From JAVVVD01 sp036652795 (GTDB taxonomy: Bacteria > Bacillota > Clostridia > Christensenellales > CAG-138), in contig JAVVVD010000002.1 of assembly GCA_036652795.1 (NCBI GenBank), forward strand, positions 1-64,000: a stretch of 64,000 nucleotides of DNA. Reading direction: 5' to 3'. The notes beneath the pieces were generated by a model. That model saw nothing but the letters and a program-made list of their open reading frames with translations, was not told the origin of the DNA and ran no database searches. Within the stretch, counting starts at the first letter, position 1. The number at the start of each line of letters is the position of its first letter. Positions 59,271 through 64,000 of the stretch are shown one piece after another. The position numbers and the translations under genes were made by a program.

Positions 59271-59738
59271 TTACTTTTTGCCAAGCATACCGCCAAGCAG
59301 CTGTGCCATCATCATTGGGTCCATTCCTCCGCCCTGTTGGGCGGAAGCGCCGCCTAATCCGCCCAGAGCGCTCAATGGACTTGCGCCTTTGCCGGTCAGT
59401 GATGAAAGCATCTGTATGAGTTGCATGGGATTTCCCATGCCTGAGTTCGTGCCGCTGCCTACCGGCGTTGGCATTGCACTTGCAACATTTTGGCTTTGTG
59501 GCACATAGTTATCCGATGGTCTTGGAACCTGTATTCCCAATTGGTCGGCTATATGGTATCGTTCTGCCGGCGCAAGGAACGGCTCCATAGCTATTAGGTA
59601 TTGCCGCGCTCGCTCTACACCTTGTTCATTGCGTATCCTGCGGGCAAGCATCATTGCGTTTGATGCGTTCTGTGCAGTATTGCTCTGCGTTTGTGCGTTC
59701 TGTCTGGGCATAAACGGATTCGGTGCGATCCTTTGCAT
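59271..59738 (-). CDS. low-complexity protein of unknown function, 155 residues
   Basis: Residues 1-30 are Asn/Gln/Ala-rich. About 28-75 form a charged helical segment (MMLARRIRNEQGVERARQYL). The rest is Gly, Met, Ser and Ala-rich, ending GGGMDPMMMAQLLGGMLGKK. The ribosome binding site GGGGGG is good. It is divergent from the gene at 59881, with 142 bases between. The MMxxLLxGMLG end suggests an amphipathic or membrane-associating tail. No family is recognised. Confidence 0.6.
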   Translation of the reverse strand: MQRIAPNPFMPRQNAQTQSNTAQNASNAMMLARRIRNEQGVERARQYLIAMEPFLAPAERYHIADQLGIQVPRPSDNYVPQSQNVASAMPTPVGSGTNSGMGNPMQLIQMLSSLTGKGASPLSALGGLGGASAQQGGGMDPMMMAQLLGGMLGKK

Positions 59739-59880
59739 GGAAATCCCCCCAACAAATTTGCTCTATTATATTGTATGCAATTTGTCATATATGTGAACCG
59801 GAAGGCATTCTATCGCATAATATACCCTATAGCAGTTAACAGCAGCTTTCTTAAATAATTATTATTCAGAGGTGTATGTT

Positions 59881-60171
59881 ATGAGCCGGAATCTAAAAGA
59901 CATGAAACGCAGTACGCCAATAAGCCAGCATGATCTGGATGAGGCTGCAAAACAGATCAACCCTGATACGATGAAAAATGTGCAGGACATAGTCAATCAT
60001 TACAGCGGCAAAAGCGACCATGAGCTTATAAATGAGCTAAAAGGTTTTAAAAAGACCGGCGTCATGGGCGATGCTGAGCTAGCTAATGTAGCTAATAAAA
60101 TATTCCCAATGCTCAGCCGTGAACAGCAGCTGCGCTTATCCAGCATACTGGATCAGCTCAAACGAACGTAA
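59881..60171 (+). CDS. small helical protein of unknown function, 96 residues
   Basis: The ATG has AGAGG eight bases upstream; a GTG nine bases earlier overlaps that site. The product is soluble and all-helical: QHDLDEAAKQINPDTMKNVQ, then DIVNHYSGKSDHELINELKG and FPMLSREQQLRLSSILDQLK. The last part repeats a heptad-like pattern. It is divergent from the low-complexity gene at 59271, so the two may be controlled from one intergenic region. No family is named. Confidence 0.6.
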   Translation: MSRNLKDMKRSTPISQHDLDEAAKQINPDTMKNVQDIVNHYSGKSDHELINELKGFKKTGVMGDAELANVANKIFPMLSREQQLRLSSILDQLKRT

Positions 60172-60263
60172 ATAATACGCGTGCAGGCAATACACATCAC
60201 CCGCACGCAGCGTTGCTTATGCTGATACCAGCCAATGCATTATCACATTTGTGTTGATATGGT

Positions 60264-61343
60264 TTATTCCAGGAAATCCTTGAGTTTTTTGCTTCGTGAC
60301 GGATGGCGTAGCTTGCGAAGCGCCTTGGCTTCTATCTGGCGTATTCGTTCGCGTGTAACGTTAAATTCCTTGCCAACCTCCTCCAGCGTGCGCGCTTTAC
60401 CATCATCCAATCCGAACCTCAGGCGCAGCACCTTTTCTTCACGCGGCGTCAGAGTATCCAAAACCTCCATCAATTGCTCCTTAAGCAGTGTGAACGCCGC
60501 TACCTCGGCAGGAGCCGGTGCATCCTCATCCGGTATAAAATCGCCCAGATGGCTGTCTTCCTCCTCACCTATAGGTGTTTCCAGCGAAACAGGCTCTTGG
60601 GCTACCTTAATTATCTCGCGTACCTTTTCCTCGCTTATCCCCATCTCCACAGCTATCTCATCAGGTCTTGGATCTCGGCCATACTCTTGAAGCAGCTGCC
60701 TATTTACGCGGATCAACTTGTTTATAGTTTCTACCATATGCACAGGTATGCGTATGGTTCTAGCCTGATCCGCTATCGCGCGCGTTATCGCCTGGCGTAT
60801 CCACCATGTTGCATAGGTGGAGAATTTATAGCCCTTACGGTAATCAAACTTTTCAACCGCCTTTATAAGGCCTAAATTGCCCTCCTGTATAAGGTCTAAA
60901 AACAGCATTCCGCGCCCCACATATCGTTTTGCAACGGAAACCACCAGCCTCAGATTTGCTTCAGCCAGTTGACGCTTTGCCTCTTGATCGCCATCCGCCA
61001 TTCGCTGCGCTATCTCAATTTCTTCCATCGCGCTCAGCAGCGATACCTTGCCTATCTCCTTAAGATACATCCTAACGGGATCATCTATAGCAACCCCATC
61101 GGTTGCGCTCACCCGCGGATCAATCTCTGCAATTTCCTCAGTAACATCCTCAGCTACCTCTATTTCTTCCACAACATCGATGTTGAGCGCCTCGAATTTA
61201 TCATAGATGCGCTCTATCTGCTCTGAATCCAGTTCAAGCTCGTCCAGTGTTTCAACCACTTCTTTGTACGTTAAAACTCCCTTGGTCTTGCCAAGCTCAA
61301 CCAGCTCGTCTATCTTATTTGTTTGTGGCTCTTTGTTTTCCAA
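60264..61343 (-). CDS. rpoD: primary sigma factor RpoD/SigA
   Basis: A 359-residue housekeeping sigma factor. Region 1.2 to 2 includes DDPVRMYLKEIGKVSLL, AEANLRLVVSVAKRYVGRGM, LDLIQEGNLGLIKAVEKFDY (core binding) and FSTYATWWIRQAITRAIADQ (the -10 contact). Region 3 has IPVHMVETINKL. Region 4 has VLRLRFGL and LEEVGKEFNVTRERIRQIEA (the -35 contact). The start is TTG with GAGGAG upstream. It lies 27 bases after dnaG, the typical macromolecular-synthesis order. Confidence 0.96.
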   Translation of the reverse strand: MENKEPQTNKIDELVELGKTKGVLTYKEVVETLDELELDSEQIERIYDKFEALNIDVVEEIEVAEDVTEEIAEIDPRVSATDGVAIDDPVRMYLKEIGKVSLLSAMEEIEIAQRMADGDQEAKRQLAEANLRLVVSVAKRYVGRGMLFLDLIQEGNLGLIKAVEKFDYRKGYKFSTYATWWIRQAITRAIADQARTIRIPVHMVETINKLIRVNRQLLQEYGRDPRPDEIAVEMGISEEKVREIIKVAQEPVSLETPIGEEEDSHLGDFIPDEDAPAPAEVAAFTLLKEQLMEVLDTLTPREEKVLRLRFGLDDGKARTLEEVGKEFNVTRERIRQIEAKALRKLRHPSRSKKLKDFLE

Positions 61344-61370
61344 GCTGTCCCACTCCTCGCTGTATTTGTT

Positions 61371-63143
61371 CTATTTCAAGCCATTAAGCTTTTTTGTCAT
61401 GCGTTCCATCTCGATAAACGCGTCCTTCGCACCGGCATCATCTATGTTCTGCGCCATTACGCTCAGTTGCTTTATCCGTGCCGTCAGATGCATCCGCAGC
61501 AATCCGCTGACGCATTCCTGCGCCGCTGCCACTGGGTCTACGATACTATCCTGATACGCCTCAGCAGCCGCTATAAGCTCTGAAGATCGCCCATCCAATC
61601 CTGATGTAACAAGCTGAATATTCAGCTCGTCATCATATGCATATTGCACAAGCAATCCATTCGCAAGCTCGTCCATCCCTTCGGTTTCAAACCCCAAGCA
61701 TTCCTTTGCCATCCGCTCCATCGCCGCAAGCGCCGCCTGCTTAGATATCATCATGCAGGAGAGCAATTCCAGCTCTGTCTTACTTTTAAGGTCGTCCATT
61801 TTGACTGTTTTTTCACTTCTATTATGCCGATTTTTGGCAATATTATTCTGTTTTACCTTTGTCGCAATCCCAAACTGGGCCTTTATCGTGGTTGTCGCAA
61901 GGCCGCTCATGCGCGCGATAATGGGAGCATAGCGTTCTCGTTCCACCGGTTCCAGCGTGCCTGCAAATGCACATGCCTTTTTTGCATAGCCTTCTCGCCC
62001 ATTCTCTGTATCCATATCAAACTCGCGGGCTATCGATTCCAGCTTAGATGCATTAAGCGTCAGTGCCGCGCTTTTCAGTGACAAAAACGCATCTTTGCCA
62101 TTTTTCTTTACATAATCATCCGGATCCATACCGTCAGGTACGGATATCACACGCACATCCAACCCCTCTTTTGCCAATATTTCCATTCCGCGTATTGTCG
62201 CATTTTGCCCGGCGGCATCCCCATCATATGCAATATACACCATTGGTACATACCTTTTTATAAGGCGTGCCTGCTGCTGCGTAAGCGCCGTACCAAGGCT
62301 GGCCACCGCGTTATCAATTCCGCTTCGATATAAGCTTATAACATCCATATATCCCTCTACCATTATAATATCCGTTATATGCTTCCCCTTTAGCATGTTC
62401 ATGGCATAGAGGTTATTGCGCTTGTTATATATTGGCGTATCGCCTGTGTTGATATATTTTGGCAGCTCATCCCCCATCGCGCGCGCCCCAAAGCCTATCA
62501 CACGGCCCGTAGTCGCGATTATAGGATAAATTATTCTGCCCCTATATGCATCGTAAAAAGCATCCTTCTTTTTGCCGGATATAGCAAGCCCCGCGCTTAT
62601 AAGTTCTTCCCTTGAGTAGCCCTTGCCGTTGAGATAGTCGGTCAGGTTATCCCAGCCGTTGGGCGCGTATCCAAGGCCAAATCGCCTTGCCATTTCGCCA
62701 TTTATTCCACGGCTTATCAAATACTTGCGCGCACCGGCTCCGCCTTCACCCATTAGCATATCATGATAATATCTGGCAGCTTCGACACAGGCTGCATACA
62801 GGCGCTCCATTTTTGCCCGTTCAAGGCGCAGTTTTTCATCGTCCACATCGCTTGGAAGCTCCATTCCAACGCGCTGAGCCAGGTGTTTTATCGCCTCAAC
62901 ATAGGTGAGTTTTTCCATCTCCATCACGAATTGCACTACGCTGCCACCCGCATGACAGCCGAAACAATAGTATAGCTGCTTGTCCTGTGTTACGGAAAAC
63001 GAAGGCGTTTTTTCGCTATGGAATGGGCAGCAGCCCCACATGCGCCGCCCTTTTGGTTTAAGCAAAACGTATTCGGATACTATGGATACTATGTCGTTTT
63101 TAGACAGGAGCTCTCCCATCCACGCATCCGAAAATAACGCCAT
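61371..63143 (-). CDS. dnaG: DNA primase DnaG
   Basis: A 590-residue primase. The zinc finger is CCPFHSEKTPSFSV followed by YYCFGCHAGG (about 38-65). The Toprim domain has IIMVEGYMDVISLY at about 257-270, ASLGTALTQQQ, and YIAYDGDAAGQNA at about 306-318 with the metal-binding acidic residues. The C-terminal part (about 440-590) is the diverged helicase-binding domain. The start has AAGGAGG six bases upstream. It is located between the dGTPase-family gene and rpoD. Confidence 0.96.
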   Translation of the reverse strand: MALFSDAWMGELLSKNDIVSIVSEYVLLKPKGRRMWGCCPFHSEKTPSFSVTQDKQLYYCFGCHAGGSVVQFVMEMEKLTYVEAIKHLAQRVGMELPSDVDDEKLRLERAKMERLYAACVEAARYYHDMLMGEGGAGARKYLISRGINGEMARRFGLGYAPNGWDNLTDYLNGKGYSREELISAGLAISGKKKDAFYDAYRGRIIYPIIATTGRVIGFGARAMGDELPKYINTGDTPIYNKRNNLYAMNMLKGKHITDIIMVEGYMDVISLYRSGIDNAVASLGTALTQQQARLIKRYVPMVYIAYDGDAAGQNATIRGMEILAKEGLDVRVISVPDGMDPDDYVKKNGKDAFLSLKSAALTLNASKLESIAREFDMDTENGREGYAKKACAFAGTLEPVERERYAPIIARMSGLATTTIKAQFGIATKVKQNNIAKNRHNRSEKTVKMDDLKSKTELELLSCMMISKQAALAAMERMAKECLGFETEGMDELANGLLVQYAYDDELNIQLVTSGLDGRSSELIAAAEAYQDSIVDPVAAAQECVSGLLRMHLTARIKQLSVMAQNIDDAGAKDAFIEMERMTKKLNGLK

Positions 63144-63212
63144 GAAAAACCTCCTTACTCACAGACTGATCTAAATTCGCCATTGAACGTCAGATTCCTG
63201 CAAATTTTTATA

Positions 63213-64000
63213 TTAATCTAGTACACCGAATATCCGTTCATAGTCAACTGCCGCATATCTATCCGTCATGCACGCAATATAATCCGCCGCCACCTGCTCC
63301 GCTCCATCAGCATAAATATTCTTTTTAAACTCCTCTGGCAGCGATAATACATTGGTAAGATAGTACCTGTACAGCCGCTCGAGTATGTATTGCCACTTCT
63401 CCTCCTCTTGCTTGACCAAAGGATTAAGATACACATTTTCAAACATAAATCCGCGCAGTTCTTCAAAGCTTGCGCCGATTTTATCGGACATGCGCACAAA
63501 CGGTTTATCAAAGCTTGTATCAAGCACATCGAGTATCAGCGTATTAATTCGGTTGCCGTGCGAATTTCCAAGCTCTGTTACACATTTTTCAGGCAGCATA
63601 TCCTCACTCAGTGCTCCTGCGCGTATCGCATCATCAATATCGTGGTTGATATATGCTATCCTGTCAGCAAGGCTGACTACACGCCCCTCCATTGTAGCTG
63701 GGTTACCGTCGATCTTATGGTTGAATATGCCGTCACGCACCTCATATGTAAGGTTAAGACCAGTGCCGTTCTCCAGCACCTCCACAACCCGCAGACTTTG
63801 CGCATTATGCTCAAACCCACCAGGAACCAGCCTGTTTAGCACGGCCTCGCCCGTGTGGCCAAACGGCGTGTGGCCAAGGTCATGGCCAAGCGCTATTGCT
63901 TCGGTCAAATCCTCGTTTAATCTCAACGCCCTGGCTATTGTGCGGGCTATCTGGCTCACCTCCAGCGTATGGGTTAGCCTAGTGCGGTAATGATCCCCCA
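63213..64000 (-). CDS. dgt: dGTPase-family HD phosphohydrolase, 5' end outside window
   Basis: The C-terminal 262 residues or so of a deoxyguanosinetriphosphate triphosphohydrolase-like protein. The first visible residues, DHYRTRLTHTLEVSQIARTI, belong to the HD domain. ALGHDLGHTPFGHTGEAVLN supplies the HD pair and the following conserved His. LADRIAYINHDIDDAIRAG carries the last metal-binding Asp. The frame is open to base 64000, so the start is not seen. Its place before dnaG and rpoD is the common arrangement in Clostridia. The nucleotide specificity cannot be read from the sequence. Confidence 0.9.
   Translation of the reverse strand, partial: GDHYRTRLTHTLEVSQIARTIARALRLNEDLTEAIALGHDLGHTPFGHTGEAVLNRLVPGGFEHNAQSLRVVEVLENGTGLNLTYEVRDGIFNHKIDGNPATMEGRVVSLADRIAYINHDIDDAIRAGALSEDMLPEKCVTELGNSHGNRINTLILDVLDTSFDKPFVRMSDKIGASFEELRGFMFENVYLNPLVKQEEEKWQYILERLYRYYLTNVLSLPEEFKKNIYADGAEQVAADYIACMTDRYAAVDYERIFGVLD

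Overview
The window comes from an endospore-forming member of the Bacillota, most likely class Clostridia. The evidence is spoIIGA-sigE, a PASTA-bearing SpoVD/FtsI-type PBP, lonB, a YtxC-like gene, cotJABC, a T-box in front of thrS, a PerR-rubrerythrin pair and the firmicute order dgt-dnaG-rpoD. MurE carries DNPR, the motif of meso-diaminopimelate-adding enzymes. A run of eight Ns at 3950-3957 shows that the sequence is a scaffold, probably a draft or metagenome assembly.

Layout. (1) 1-3949: an accessory segment with an IS3-family element inserted into a thioester-domain surface protein gene, a small CxxC protein, parB and a frameshifted parA, ending in a partial tRNA-Asn at the gap. It may be an integrated element or a mis-joined contig. 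(2) 3958-8250: tRNA-Asn, an unassigned structured RNA ahead of a zinc-ribbon gene, ywlG, perR-rbr and sigE-spoIIGA. (3) 8420-13014: a large secreted papain-type protease with six bacterial Ig-like domains, then asnA. (4) 13082-27137: a division and cell-wall cluster read leftward: mraZ, rsmH, ftsL, spoVD/ftsI, murE, mraY, murD, ftsW, murA, ftsQ, ftsA, ftsZ. It lacks murF and murG. Three 10-bp direct repeats over the mraZ promoter look like MraZ boxes. (5) 27337-36904: a phosphoesterase, a zinc-ribbon protein with a polyacidic tail, engB, then lon, lonB, clpX, clpP and tig, a protein quality-control block. (6) 37091-40142: cotJABC, a cysteine-rich protein with a four-residue Cys repeat, and two small charged proteins, probably a spore-surface locus. 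(7) 40340-49400: ROK kinase, hprK, a HAD phosphatase, uvrC, ytxC, a MATE transporter, a TetR regulator and a deacetylase that has lost its start. (8) 49434-64000: an EamA transporter, T-box-thrS, a second Cys-rich protein, tRNA-Leu(AAG), rsfS, a NadD-YqeK fusion, yhbY, obg, nth, rpoD, dnaG and a dGTPase-family gene cut by the window edge.

Most of the window is ordinary chromosomal core. The parts that do not reduce to known families are the structured RNA at 4708-4912, the Cys-rich spore-type locus at 38347-40142, the Cys-rich protein at 52679-53332 and several small uncharacterised proteins. I see no CRISPR array, prophage or recognisable defence system.
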